Below, piece after piece: positions 1-12,640 of a DNA stretch of 38,062 bases. Source of the stretch: Mnemiopsis leidyi (lineage: Eukaryota > Ctenophora > Tentaculata > Lobata > Bolinopsidae); the NCBI GenBank assembly GCA_000226015.1, contig JH155864.1, positions 1 through 38,062 on the forward strand, read 5' to 3'. Every line of letters begins with the position of its first letter. The first letter of the stretch is position 1. Both the position numbers and the translations under genes were made by a program. Below the pieces are notes generated by a model. That model was not told where the DNA came from. It ran no database searches and worked only from the letters and a program-made list of their open reading frames with translations.

Positions 1-1543
1 ACACTGCTCTGGTTTATAAAGTGGTACACCCCATCTGCCCTATAACATATGACAATCCCCAGTGAGATTGACTCTAATAATTATATTGCCACGTGTGTCT
101 GCTATAATGGTATCTAAGTAATCTAGTGAGAGAAGAATGGGCGTTAGCTTATAGAACTGGTATATCACTTTCTAAACTATTTAATAGTTTTAAACTATTT
201 CAACACTACAAATTAAATACATTTATTGAGGTTCTCTAAAGATGATGTATAAATTGAAGATTTCAAGAACCCAGTCATGTTAACTGTTTTATTTCGTCTC
301 TCCAACCAAACCAAAAGTATATCACTTTCTCTTATGCAATGAGATATAGTTTCCCCTTTCAGAACAACGTAAGCAGGTAAGCAGGTATACAATATCCAGC
401 TGAAGATTTTTAGATTCTCCGATTGGTGCTTCACAAATAACAGTTTCCGTGATTTATACCAGATTATATAATAACACATTATATATTATCATTGACTTAT
501 AACATGACTTATACCATAAAATATGATAACCTTGAGTTGGGGCACGGCAAATTGGGATTCTGCTGGATGTGATTTTTATAGTCAGCACCTGCTGCCTGCT
601 AACCACATGCGGGATAATCAGATTCCTGTAAACTGACTTTCTCTTAGTAATGCCAATGTCTTTATTTTTACCAACTCAGGCTTATTTAAAGTATCTGTCA
701 AAAGTCTTATGAGCACGAGCAATCTTAGTGAATGGTGGACTACAATGGTTCATTAAATGTTGAAAAATGAGAAGTTCTATATAACATGAGGTTTACAAAA
801 GGCCAAATCATGTATTTTACTTTACCATCGACTTTAACTCTGACAAAAGTCAAAATAACGACTGGCCCGTAGTTACAATTCCAGTCTTACATAATATTAA
901 GGGTGGTTAGTGGTATTTAGGTAACATAATTCAATAGTAAATATTTTCATTGTCAGCTGTTGTTTGTAAGTAACGGCATCTAATTGTTGTTTCTATGGTA
1001 ACCTTCTATCTCACCACTTTCGTTTTTGGATTTAAGTGTAAGATTTTGGATTGTAGTGCAAGATTTTTTTTGAGTTTGCCTGAATCACATAACCCTAATG
1101 CAAGGAGTCAAAATTAGGTTATATGATTAATGGGGAATGGGGATCGAGGGGATAAACGGAAAAAGTTTCCCCCATTCGGCAAGTTTTCTTGCATAGGACC
1201 AGCTAATCCGACATAATCAAGGATATCTCTAATCTTTCGTTACTGTAAACTGTGAGAAACTGTAAGAAATTATTTCGTCATGTAGATCAACCTTGCCAAA
1301 CTACCTGCAGTAAATTATTGAAAGTAAGCGGTATCGGCAGGGGTTTATTGCCGCGATAACGTAATCAGAGGGGAAGGAGGGGTATTGAACTTTGATATGA
1401 CTACACTATCTGTAAAGTGTGAACTTTAACTTGAAGGCAAGCGCTAAGCACTTTATAATTTCGGTTTTGAATCATGTGGCATTGTTATTCTTCATTTTCG
1501 ACCTCATATTGATGTTGGTTGGTTTACTCCGCAATCCGCGTCA
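1..1543. other. AT-rich non-coding stretch
   Basis: I see no supported gene, RNA gene or clear repeat here. Open frames are short and lack family resemblance, splice context or codon bias. The sequence is ordinary AT-rich intergenic or intronic DNA. Confidence 0.5.
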
Positions 1544-1768
1544 CCAAGTAAGGGATGTGCTAGCTTATAAAAATAAGTTGATAAACATGGGATGTCTTAC
1601 CAAGTAAGGGATGTGCTAGCTTATAAAAATAAGTTGATAAACATGGGATGTCTTACCAAGTAAGGGATGTGCTAGCTTATAAAAATAAGTTGATAAACAT
1701 GGGATGTCTTACCAAGTAAGGGATGTGCTAGGCTTATAAAAATAAGTTGATAAACATGGGATGACTTA
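1544..1768. repeat. 56-bp tandem repeat, 4 copies
   Basis: Four near-identical head-to-tail copies of a 56-bp unit beginning CCAAGTAAGGGATGTGCTAG. Copies start at 1544, 1600, 1656 and 1712; the last has one extra G. The very low divergence points to recent local duplication. A short open frame runs into the first copy but the array shows no coding signal. Confidence 0.95.
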
Positions 1769-4326
1769 CTGTTTAACAGCCTGAATGTTAACTGAGCGGT
1801 AAGCCTGTACCTTGCTAATTCAAAATTATGCTTATAAGCTTATAGTAGTTGTAGTTGGGTAGATGTTGGCAATGCTCCAGTCTTCAATCTCCTCCAACTT
1901 TGATAGTCGTAGACATATAATTCAGGTTAAGATACATAGATATGTTAAATTTTGCAGTCATATCAATTATCATTGTGTGACTATGCGTGTGTGTCTGTTT
2001 GTCATTGTGTATGCCCATATATGTTTACTGTGAGAGAGTGACTGTGTAACGTGTGTGTCTACAAGTACAATGTGTACAAGTCAATGTTCAATGTACAATG
2101 TTCAGGTATGATATACGTGTTGGTCTTGATAAAGTAAAGCAGCAGCTCGATATCTAATTATCGAACACGTTGCACTTATTGGCTTTACTACCAAGCTTAT
2201 GTAAATAAGACGCTATGTAGGTACCACGTTGCGACCCCGAGCTATTAAAGTATGCTAAACTGCTTATGTGTTATGCTATGTGATAATTTGTCTCAGTTAT
2301 CATTAAACCAAATGCAATCGCTTAATACTTAATGATAATTATACTTGAATAGCAAAATATCCCTATATCAGATCAACCTGCCTTGGCAAACTAAGAGTAT
2401 CTCAGTTTAAGATTTCCACAGAGAGCATGATATCATTCTTTGTCCAGTTCTTTATAAGCTCTAATACATAATGATTATTGCTTACTAGGAGAGATATTTT
2501 ATAAATTTGTATAGTTCAGTCCACGACAACCAGGGCTCCAACCAGCATTCACCGACCTTTAGGAATATTAGATTGCTACGTAGTATGTACCTACACAGCA
2601 TATTAATTCAGCAGATGGCATTGTGGAAAAGGTGTTAGGCTTTCATTTCATCTCCGGATGAATTAATGTCTAGTTCATGTGGGACCAATAGTAATTACTT
2701 AGATTAGATTTAGTTTTTCCCTTTGGAGCGAGATAGAAAATACTACCGGCGGCCCATATTATATTGAAATAATGAAAATGTACCCAGTATCTAAGCAGTA
2801 CCAATTGTACCTATTCCAGTACCTATACAGCTATACCAGTACCAGGGCAGAGTACCTTTACAGTATACCTGAACATTATAGTGTAAGTTTGGTATTACTT
2901 AAATCACCTTACGTACTTAAATACCCGCCGATTTGGCATCAGATTAGAAAACGCAGACGGTGGACGTTCATCAACTTCTAATAGTCACCTTGGTTTAATA
3001 GTCATTCATTGTATAGTTCAATAGTTACCTAGGTTTAATAGTCATTTATTGTGTAAATTAAAAGTGATGTAATGAATTACACATTACCTTCTGCTTTATG
3101 AAGTAATAAACTCTAAATGCGTTGGTGTCAGAACGAAGCTGCAGTAAGGTACTCTGCAAATTGAGCAATCGAACCAAATGCTGATTGAAAGCTCTCAAAG
3201 CGGTTTTCATAAACCTCAACTTCTTTTTACAGGGCCATAGCGTATGTATCTTGCAGTAATCAGTAACCATGACAACCTCTCTTTTCACAGGAGCTAGCTT
3301 CAGTTGTGTACAGTACGAATGTATTGGGATTTAAAGGACCCAGGAAAATGACAGTTCTTATACCGGGCATGACCGGCGACAGAGAAAGAGTCGAAATTCG
3401 TCCTGAATCGGAACATGTAAGTTTACTTTGTCCACAATCGGAACATTTAAGTTTACATTGTCCTGAATAGGAAAAAGTTTTTTTACTTTGGTTGCATTCA
3501 AGCATTAATGTTATTTGGGTGTCCTGACTGGGAGTGTACGTGTTTTTGCGACAAATTTAGGGATAAATGAGGGGCTCTTAAACAATGAACACATCAGCTC
3601 ATGCGAATAATAAAAAAAAGGTTTGAAGCGAGTTGCAACCTTTATGACTCAAAATTGTTCGCTTTGATGGCTCATTGAGCACCAATGAAAGACACGAAAA
3701 TATATATTTTGATAAGATATTGCGTGCTTAATGCTTATTGGATAACATCGCTATACTGCACTAAAAAATAGAACCTTAGCGAATTGCCATCGACATTTGA
3801 GAGTCAGAATATACAGTATGTACCGACGCGCCTTCATGATTTTATTGAAGAAAGTTATAATAAACCTAAATCTACTATTTTAAAGAAAAAAAAATTGTAC
3901 CTATTGCTAAGACTGATATATAGATATGATAGATTTAGAATATTTTGAAAAATTTAGATATAACTAATAACTTGAAGAATAACTTGGAACAAATCTGACA
4001 CTTGAACAAACAAGACAAAAATCCTACTGTAAAAGATACTGATGGAAAACAATTAAATGTAACAAACGCATTTGCCCGATATCTTGAATCAGTTCCAGGA
4101 AAAAAACGAAACGTAAAATTTCGAAATATAAGCATCCGTATATGCATTAATATCTCAATATAGGTGACGCAAGTAGATGTTACCCCATACTAAATCATAA
4201 GAATGCTGATAAAGATTTTAAGTATGAATGCTGACGACGTTTTCAAGAACATCAATGAAACTAAAAAACAGTAGTAGTAGTCCAATACCCAGGTTTATGT
4301 GCCAAACGCGTTCTTAAATCGTCTTC
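1769..4326. other. Intergenic DNA without supported genes
   Basis: AT-rich DNA with GT-rich low complexity near 2000-2110 and degenerate CCAGTACCTATAC-like repeats near 2790-2880. Loosely repeated ~29-bp units (CGGAACAT..AAGTTTAC) lie near 3400-3480. No splice-supported coding exon was recognised. Confidence 0.45.
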
Positions 4327-4446
4327 GTGTACCTTTATCTAATGTGTACCTTTATCTAATGTGTACCTATATCTAATGTGTACCTTTATCTAATGAGTAC
4401 CTTTATCTAATGTGTACCTTTATTTAATGTGTACCTTTATCTAATG
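4327..4446. repeat. 17-bp tandem repeat, 7 copies
   Basis: Seven copies of GTGTACCTTTATCTAAT in tandem, with single-base changes in a few units. This is a minisatellite. Confidence 0.93.
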
Positions 4447-4579
4447 TGCTATCTGTAATTATAAACATATCAATTATCAATGAGTAGAGGAAATATTCCT
4501 ATGTTCATTGTTCAAGTATGGCTAATATACTAAAGAATGTGGTGAGAGATAAATTATGATATTATATCTAGATAGAGCC

Positions 4580-4935
4580 AAGATCCTCAATAAGTCACAG
4601 TTCGGCTTTAGAAGTAAACATAGCACGAAGTGTGCCCTCATAAACATCACTGAATCGACCTTAGCTGTACTTGACATCGAATCGAAGTAGGGGGAGTAAA
4701 TCTAGATATCGCAAAAGCCTTTTACACAGTAATTGCTGATATACTTTTTAGAAAACTTAGATTTTATAGCTTCAGAGCAAACACACTCATGTGATTCGAA
4801 TCGCATTGAAAAACAATTTGAACGTATACGCTGTAAACCAACCAAATTTACCCGCAGCATTCCATTCTGGAACGTTACAAGAGGGGCGAGACAGGGAACT
4901 TACTGGAGTTACACAACAAAACACCAGTTTGGAAT
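4580..4935 (+). mobile_element. Degenerate non-LTR retrotransposon reverse transcriptase fragment
   Basis: Plus-strand translation gives KSQFGFRSKHSTKCALINIT, the classic start of a LINE reverse transcriptase domain (QFGFR..HST). After a stop and a one-base frame change it is followed by LDIAKAFYTVIADILFRKLR, matching the D-x-x-K-A-F-D-T-V ... L..KL core with the catalytic Asp position changed to Tyr. Further stops follow, and a weak RQG-like motif (ARQGTYWS) appears near 4890-4920. The catalytic YADD motif, endonuclease and ends are not visible. This is a 5'- and 3'-truncated, dead fragment. The RT assignment is firm; the clade (CR1/L2-like or other) is not. Confidence 0.8.
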
Positions 4936-5236
4936 GACGAAACTCAGAGTTATGTTCTTAACTTCCACGGCCGTGTTACTCAGGTTACTTGGCTACTTTG
5001 TTTGTTTTTTAGATAACTTCGTTTTCTTTCTTCATTTGTTCATTTGGCTAGCTGAGATTTGCGACTTTTCCCCGCTGCGGTAGTTTCTTGAAAGTGACAA
5101 ATCTTCATATTTTATGACATCTGCTTAAAAAAGGGGATATAAAGTACCCGCGTCTCAACTAAATAATGCGAAAACTACTTAAGGTGGATTTATGCTGCGC
5201 GTAACTCCTGGACAATACTTAGTAATTACAGGTGGA

Positions 5237-5266
5237 ACTAGTTTTTCTTCGCTATAAAAACTAGTG
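5237..5266. repeat. Short hairpin ACTAGTTTTT/AAAAACTAGT
   Basis: Ten-base perfect arms (ACTAGTTTTT and AAAAACTAGT) separated by a short loop. Small inverted repeat of unknown role. Confidence 0.5.
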
Positions 5267-5453
5267 TTAAAACTAATTGCCTTAAACGTTAAACTCAGAT
5301 GAAAATTGGTAAAACTTTGATGTCTAGGACAGCGTTTAGGTAAATCCCTAATCCCCACTTTTGCTTTGTTTGGCGCCAAAGAAATCTAGCGCTGAACTCT
5401 AAGTTCCACATTTCATTCCACTCAGTCAGCTCTTATTGAAAAACTCATAGACA

Positions 5454-5586
5454 ATAGAAAAAGATGTTTTTGGGGAGGGGTCGTATTTTTTATATCATGG
5501 TACAGCGATTTACCAATTTGAGAAGTAAGGTACGGCCTCGTGATATAAACGACTTGTAGCCCCTCCCCACAAAGACTTTTTTCTAT
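5454..5586. repeat. Imperfect inverted repeat of ~50-bp arms (MITE-like)
   Basis: The left arm from 5454 (ATAGAAAAAGATGTTTTTGG, then GGAGGGG) is mirrored by the right arm ending at 5586 (CCCCTCC .. AAAGACTTTTTTCTAT). The inner match includes TTATATCA(T/C)G. The spacer is about 30 bp. Structure resembles a miniature inverted-repeat element or a hairpin formed by inverted duplication. No transposase is present. Confidence 0.75.
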
Positions 5587-8500
5587 ATATCGAAGTTCTC
5601 TTTATACATATCTACTTACAGCTTAATCTTCCTAAATATCGCAAACTTAAACTAAAGTTTAGATCTCTAATAAGGCTGTACTGCTGCATTCTTCAGAACG
5701 GATAAGCAATCTCACGCACTTCGTCGACAAGCATGATAAGCGTTATATAGGATTGTATAACATGCTTCATATTGTATTCAGCACAATCTATAACATTGCA
5801 CGTACAATGTATAACGTGTGATGTTGCATGTAATGTTAATTTTACACTGTGTATACTGGTATATGACGTGCGGTAATGTACGTCAAGGAGGCAGTATGGC
5901 AGGTAGTGAACTGCATATGACAAATTTTGATAGACTGGCGTGCCACCACTCAGCTATCACCATAGCAACAGAAACCATTATCATCCCACTTCGTTTAATA
6001 GCCATGGCAACGGACATGGATAATGCTAGGCGAGTGAGTGCTCTCGGTCGTGCGTTCAGCGTTATTAATCATCTTGTGACATTTATTGGTGGAAGTATTC
6101 ACTTCACCGCTTTGTCAAGCAATATAGATTCATTGTTCTCAACTTATCTGCGGTGCAATACAGAAATGATTTCAATGGTGCTAATATTAGCGAAAAACTC
6201 GTGTAATATTGCTTAGAAGTTATCGTTGTCATGCATACTATGTAAGCTTGACAACACGGCCTGTGTTGAAAAGTTTCTTATGTTGATCTTGACTCTAGGG
6301 CATGCTCAGTTCTATTTGATTGTACAATCTGAAACTTTGGGGGTGTTTTTTGGAGAGCCTTTATCAAAACTGTACAGGCATTGTATCGTGTTTGGTCTCC
6401 AAATTTTGTTATGATTTTCTCGCATTAAGCACTATTTGGTACGCACAAATGCCATAAAAGAATTAGGGTGCTGTTTTACAGTGCCTTTAACAAAGAACTT
6501 AAGTGCTCACAACCACAGTAATTGCTTCTAACACATTGCCCATGAACACAGTGCCTACTATAAATAGAGCCAACTAACACTGTGCTACAACAATACCACC
6601 ACTAACATAGAAACTTTCAGGCATCAGTGAAGAACTTTCAGATTATCCACGACAATGACCCGGATTATATCGTAATGCAGTTCGGCCGGGTTTCGGAAGA
6701 GATATTTACAATGGACTTTAAATACCCCTTGTGTGCTTTACAAGCATTTGCTATCGCCCTCTCCTCCTTTGACGGTAAAATTGCTTGTGAATGACTGTGC
6801 GTGTATACAATCCATCAGACTTTTCATTGTTAAATATTTCTTTATAGTGTAGGGTATAATACACGTCAGAATTTTGAGGTATGTTGTTGTGTTTCACGGA
6901 GAGATGTGGTTGCCATGGATACGGGCTTTACTCGGTCTTATGATATGGCTGGAGTTCTGCAAGGAATGCAGGTTGTCACACGATCACTGATCCTATCGAA
7001 ATGACTCAATGATCAACTCAACTTAATTTATTTTTTCTTTTACTCGTACAAGAAATGTATATATGTCTTAAATGTTAAAAATGTTAATTTTGTATAAATA
7101 AAGTGAAATAAATGCTGTACGACGGACTTTATTACTTTATTATGATGAATCTTAGCATTTTGCAGAATATCACGAAATCTGCATTCCATTTAACCTCATC
7201 TTCTTGCCCAAATACGATCAATTTTCTTCCTACAGGGCTTCTTGTAAATGGAATGTAAACGCAGTAAAATTTTGGAATTTAGTTTTCCTCAAACATTAAT
7301 GATGTGGATATATCATATACCTGGCGCCCTGAAGTATAGATCTCTGCTGTATCAAATGCAACGCAGCTAAACACTAATAATTGTAATGGCATCGATATTC
7401 GATATTCGAAAATGCTAGAATGCAAGCAGATTTCGATGTTTTATTCTAGAATAATCGATATTTTCACCGAATTACGTCTATGCCTTTTCAAATACCAGCG
7501 AACACTGCCTGAATTGATTTCCCATGTTAATTTCACCCTGTACAATGTATGAGTATCTGCCCACCTAATGTGATCCTAAAAGTTTACTATTTGATTGAAA
7601 CCATGATAACCGACCTATCACATATCTGTAGTAGCCCAGGTTCATAGGATGTGAGTCTTAATGATTTTAGTGAGGTCTTCTCACACGAAGTAAGGCAAGG
7701 TTACCGAGCAAGCGATTCAGAATTGTGATTTATTGTGATCTATATTTTAATATGATGATAGCGGGATCTATCTTAATATGAAACAGAATTGCAATAACTC
7801 AAGATGGTCCTTTAAAGATTTTATGAAGTCAGATATTGTGAGATTATGATTTTTCAACGAGAAGCTTTATGTTAGAGGATGATATTGTGTATTATATCTT
7901 TAGGCAATTTAATTTCCAACGAGCCCTCATTTTTATTAATAGATCTTTTCAGATATCCAGTGTAAGATAATTCAGTAATTATGTAGTAATTATGAGGTGT
8001 TGTTGATTGTAGCAACTTGGATTCATCGAAAAAAACTAGGTAGAAGTAAATGATTAAGATGATTCTAGAATAAAATCGATGTTTACTGTTTATGAAGTTT
8101 TGGTTTGTGTCAAATCCGTGTCATTCGTCGTTTTAGCTATTTTCGGAAAATATTATGTTATGTGTTAACTTTTAATCAGAGGTCGAAAGAACTTACACAT
8201 GAAAAAAAGATGTAATGAGCTAGTAGATTTTAAATTGAAACCCCTTTCTTTGAGAGTGAAAGATGTTTATGTGCAGCACAACAGTCCCTATTAATTAAAA
8301 TTCAAATCGGAAGTCACCGTGAAGCGTAGAGCGTGTTTCAAGGGAATGTGTATGTTGAAGATTTGAACAAGAATTTGTTCCCAATATTTTGTGTTTCAAT
8401 CTCAACTCAAATCTTTACTCCAAACACCACTAAAACATCACTAAAATTTGTGTCTCTATCTTTCTGGTATGTATGAGTAGTTATGAAAAATGGATATAAA

Positions 8501-10499
8501 ACAAATAGTACAAGGTGTAAAGTGTCCATTATCGTTGAAATAGTTATCGCTGAAGCGCTACATTTTTACATTTTCTCTACTTAGATGCCTGCTTAATCGT
8601 AACTCGAGACGACTAATTAATTTAATACTGCTTCACGATATATCGTGCTGCGGCGGCTGATGTTCTAAAGTTCTCACTTCAGATCGCCAGCTATCAAGTT
8701 ATTACAAGTGCTAGCAGCTACGTCGTGTAGATCTATATGAGTGACACGCCCTCTGTATTACACCACTATACGATTTGGTAGACCTGACTTGGTGAGCATG
8801 CAATAGCCGGCAAAACCATGACATAGTTTCAATAGCAAGACACATGTTATACAAAGGCCACCAGCTGGACGATAGTTACCCTCTCTCTCTTTCACTGCTC
8901 CAGTCAGGTGGTTGATCGGCAGTAAATGTCCCGCAATGTTCTAATTGTCAATCAATAATGACACGCTCTACCACTACATGTACATTTACTGTGTCATTCC
9001 TCCCTGGATTAGTGGATTGTGTGGAGGGACATTAGTATACCACCGATGCTATGATGTGTCGGTACTTTAATCAGATCTAATGTATACGGCGCAGGAAACC
9101 CTAATCATTAACCAATGCTAATGTGCTGTTCTGAAAACCTTTAGATAAACGTGTTATACAATCCCTTCGTGTGCCATTGCTGGCTCACAGCAGTATACCC
9201 GCTTTCACGCGTGATGGTTGTCGTCTGACAACTTATGTTCTATCTAGCAACGTATGATCAAGAAATTACAGCAGATAAAAAGTTATGACGTGACGAATTA
9301 ATTATTCTTCTTTTTTATTACAAAAACGTTAGCCACGTTGGTGATTAGGGAGCCGGTGCAGATTTGACATTTGTCAACTTTTGTAGCTCAATGTTCCTAG
9401 CCCCTGTCAAAACATTCATTTTTCTACCACCTCCAACATCGTCATGAGAAAATTGTCAAGAGTTGCGATGGACTTTCATTAAAGTTCTGGTCTGTATTGG
9501 AGGACACCTGTTGCTGTAGCTAGTTAAATGGAAGTCCTTAATCAATGCAGCTCTTGTGTGCTCATGCTCACAACAAAAATTATACGCTATCTAAAATAAT
9601 TTTGTCATGGGACTTGGTTGGTTACACTTTCTGTGGTTAATCGTACGCCAAATATTAAATTCTTTTCGCTTTTCTTTTCCCGCTCTTTATAGTGAACCAT
9701 CTGTATAGCGTAAGTCGTTACTTCAATCCATAGACCATCTAAATTTAATATTCATGTTCAAATTTGATCAAGGGCATTTTGCGTCAATGATTAGAATTAC
9801 CAAAATTGGAGTCTTATGTTTGATTTTAGTGGTCACCTTCAACGGTGCGATGAACCGTAGACCGTACATCATTTTCCAAGAAAATGTTGTGGCAATTTAG
9901 CTCCGTCACTCCACAAGCGGCGCGCAGTGATATGTTTTAAATCGCGCGGGGAATGTCTTGTTATTAAAGGGTGAAATTTCAGCAGTTAGTGTAACTTTTT
10001 ATAATCTAATTACCACTTTAATTATTCAAAATTTAAATTAAAATCCCTTATTTTCTTACAATTACGCGTGATTATTCTTGAAAATTTGCAATAAAGAAAC
10101 AATGTTCCTTCAACACATCATCCCATCTCTTATATCAAGTGCTGATTTGACATTTTCCATCATTTAAAGAGGACGTATAGATATTATAGATCATAATCAG
10201 TAATTATCGCCGTGTACATACTACATAAATATATGTCGCTGAACTTTAATTTGTTTAGATGTATCCAAGGTGATGGCCGTGAGAACTCGGACCAATCCAG
10301 GCCACGCAAGTATATCATTTAACGTTTCTTGTATATCAACCAAACCTGCCTAATATAGCTGAAGCAGAAAGAGGAATTTTGAATTACGGAGAAATGAGAA
10401 TACAGAATATGCATTGTTGATATAACCTCCTAGAAAATGTATGGTATTATAAAATGAGTAATTGTATAAACATTAGGGCAAAAGGGTCATATAGTTTGG
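5587..10499. other. Long intergenic stretch without supported genes
   Basis: Nearly 5 kb in which I recognise no gene. Open frames at 5818-6216 and 6226-6414 (plus) have no family resemblance, and overlapping sequence is open in other frames. AATAAA motifs occur near 7090-7110 on the plus strand but no upstream exon could be tied to them. It may contain distal regulatory DNA for the plus-strand gene at 12641. Confidence 0.4.
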
Positions 10500-11272
10500 T
10501 GAGTGGGGCAATTGACGCCAATGGATCCACTCAATGGATCAAATGGATGTTCCAATGGCGCCAATGGCGATGAGGTCAGTGGTGCCAATGGTGGTCCCCA
10601 TCGCCATTGGCGCCAATGGATGTGTTCCATTGGCGACAATGGCGATCGCCATTGGCGCCATTATAATGGATCTATTGGAACCACTCGATGGCGATACCTT
10701 TTTCACGATCACCACTCAGAGTGAATGGATCAATTGGAATTACAATGGCGATAATGGTACCAATGGCGACAATGGTACCAATGGCACCGACAATGGTACC
10801 GACAATGGCGACATTGGCGCCAATGGCGACAATGGTATCAATGGCGACAATGGCAATAATGGTACCAATAGCTACAATAGGACAAAGAATTGCGACAATG
10901 TTACCAATGGCGACGATAAAACCAATGGCGTCAATGGCATTGATGTTACCAATGGCGATAATCAGGAAATAAGAATACCTACAGTGGTGCCAATGGTGAC
11001 AGTGGCACCAATGGCGACAGTGGTGACAGTGGTGACAGTGGCAACAGTGGTGACAGTGGCAACAATGGCGACAGTGGTGACAGTGGCAACAATGGCGACA
11101 GTGGTGACAGTGGCAACAATGGCGACAGTGGTGACAGTGGCAACAATGGAGCCAATGGCGCCAATGGAGATATTCAGATAATAATTATACCAAATTATCG
11201 GCATTAACGACAGTGGTGCCATTGCGCCAATGTCGCCATTGTCGGTACCATTGTCGCCATTGGCACACTGTC
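10500..11272. repeat. CAATGG-type satellite array
   Basis: Degenerate array of 6- and 9-base units built on CAATGG(C/T)(G/A)(A/C)C. The regular part at 10984-11160 is made of 9-mers such as GTGACAGTG and GCAACAATG. Orientation flips within the array, producing perfect palindromes such as CCATTGGCGCCAATGG (10604-10619) and CAATGGCGATCGCCATTG (10637-10654). The last part (after 11208) runs in the opposite sense into the assembly gap. All frames are largely open because the unit lacks stops. One frame reads as Gly-X-Y triplets, but it shifts between segments and has no start or signal peptide. I treat it as non-coding satellite. Confidence 0.85.
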
Positions 11273-11282
11273 NNNNNNNNNN
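11273..11282. other. Assembly gap (10 N)
   Basis: Ten Ns immediately after the satellite array, so the array was not resolved and its true length is unknown. Confidence 0.99.
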
Positions 11283-11831
11283 TAGGACCGTGAGCAATTG
11301 CTTTCCTCGTTGTGTGTGCTGAACCTGTGCTTAACTGAGTTAACTGAAAGACTTGATTTACTGTAGGGTAATGAAACTGCAAGATCTTTAAAATCGTTGA
11401 AAGATGATCTTTGAAACACCTTTAAAAAAACGTTGATCAAGAAACTTGGCAGCGGATACAGTACCAAGTCCCAGCGCACAGCTGGTGTGCCTTACTTGAT
11501 TTGAGATCTTTTGCGTTCGGCACTGCTATATGGGCGTGACGGCCGTTTACATTGTCACACCTCAAATTATTTGTATAATAGTAGTGTTGAAAGTATTAAA
11601 ACATTAGTGTGTTTATTTCACAAAAACTACTGGGTAGTGGGTCAAGTTAACTAGAAATTAATTATCGAACTTATCTAGGCTTTAGCTAAGACGATCAGGA
11701 ATCATGATCTGCGCAAACGGTTTTAGTATTAATCCTTAACATACCAGTTCCAATCATACAGCCGAAACGTAAATACAGGCTTTTCAGTTACCTGTTTTTT
11801 AGCCTTTTTTAATGAAATTTGGGATATCTAG

Positions 11832-12227
11832 AGATCAGATGTGATGATTCTTAATATCACTGCTTTAAGGGAGGTATAGTTCTGATCACTGAGATCAAAG
11901 TCGGAGCGTCTGCAGAGATCGTATAACGCGACACGCATCTGTGTCACGTACTGTCTAAAGATCAGATTCGATGAGACTTAATATCTTGATATCACTCTGT
12001 TAAGAGAGGTATAGTTCTGATCTCTGAGTTCAAAGTCGGAGAGTCTGCAGAGATCGTATAACGCGGGACATGTCTGTGTCACGTACTGTCTAGAGATCAG
12101 ATGCGATGAGTCTTAATATCTTTATATCACTGTGTTAAGAGAGGTATAGTTCTTATCTCTGAGATCAAAGTCGGAGAGTCTACAGAGATCGTATAACGCG
12201 AGACGCGTCTATGTCACGTGACTGTAT
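11832..12227. repeat. Three tandem ~131-bp copies upstream of the 12641 gene
   Basis: Three copies start at about 11832, 11959 and 12094 with AGATCAGAT(G/T). Shared blocks are GAGGTATAGTTCT, ATCAAAGTCGGAG, AGAGATCGTATAACGCG and TGTGTCACGTACTG. Copies differ at several percent of positions and by small indels. The array ends about 225 bp before the TATA box of the intronless gene. A tandem enhancer or upstream promoter module is the natural guess, but no expression evidence is available here. Confidence 0.85.
12213..12222. promoter_or_regulatory. Palindromic E-box GTCACGTGAC
   Basis: The third upstream copy carries a perfect GTCACGTGAC palindrome, the form bound by MiT/TFE, USF and MYC-family bHLH factors. 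The other two copies have GTCACGTACT, only a half site. The same ATGTCACGTGACTG string recurs at 14495 in a UNC119 intron. Binding is inferred from the motif only. Confidence 0.45.
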
Positions 12228-12398
12228 TTGATTGTACGCTAACTGGATACCCAGACACTCATTAGCAAGCAGTTTGAACATCTAAGTTCTGAGCCGTGGT
12301 TTCACGTTCACAAGTAATGAAGCTCGATCAACACGTTCTCCGACTTATTAGAACCAATTAGCGTCAGCACCGTCCCAGGGGAGTTGGAATGAGCGCAC

Positions 12399-12490
12399 CC
12401 AATCAGCAGCAATTAGCCGGGCTTGTGCCTCATTGACATTCCGCTACTTCGGTATAAAAGGGATATTGAAATAACATAGAAGCATCAGTT
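12399..12490 (+). promoter_or_regulatory. Core promoter with CCAAT box, TATA box and initiator
   Basis: CCAATCAGC at 12399-12407 is an NF-Y-type CCAAT box, and a further CCAATTAG lies at about 12354. TATAAAAG occupies 12453-12460. A TCAGTT initiator-like sequence at 12485-12490 places the likely start site about 34 bases after the TATA box. This gives a ~150-base 5' UTR to the ATG at 12641. No splice acceptor is needed for this gene. Confidence 0.7.
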
Positions 12491-12640
12491 ATTAACTTTG
12501 CTTCCTCTTCCATAACAACTAGTAAAACTACTATAACTACACGTTCGATTGAAGTGAACAACACCCGTGAAGATCCCACCCACTCCTCCTACTTTCTACT
12601 CAAGAAAAACCTGTTCAGTCACCAGATAAGTCCCCTCAAG

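Noticed and set aside
4733-5083. 116-residue plus-strand frame
   Set aside because: Chance frame overlapping and running past the decayed reverse transcriptase.
5818-6216. 132-residue plus-strand open frame
   Set aside because: No family resemblance, no splice or promoter context, biased toward chance in AT-rich DNA.
10534-11181. 215-residue plus-strand open frame and its reverse-strand counterparts
   Set aside because: Lies wholly in the stop-poor satellite; all frames are open and no start context or signal peptide is seen.
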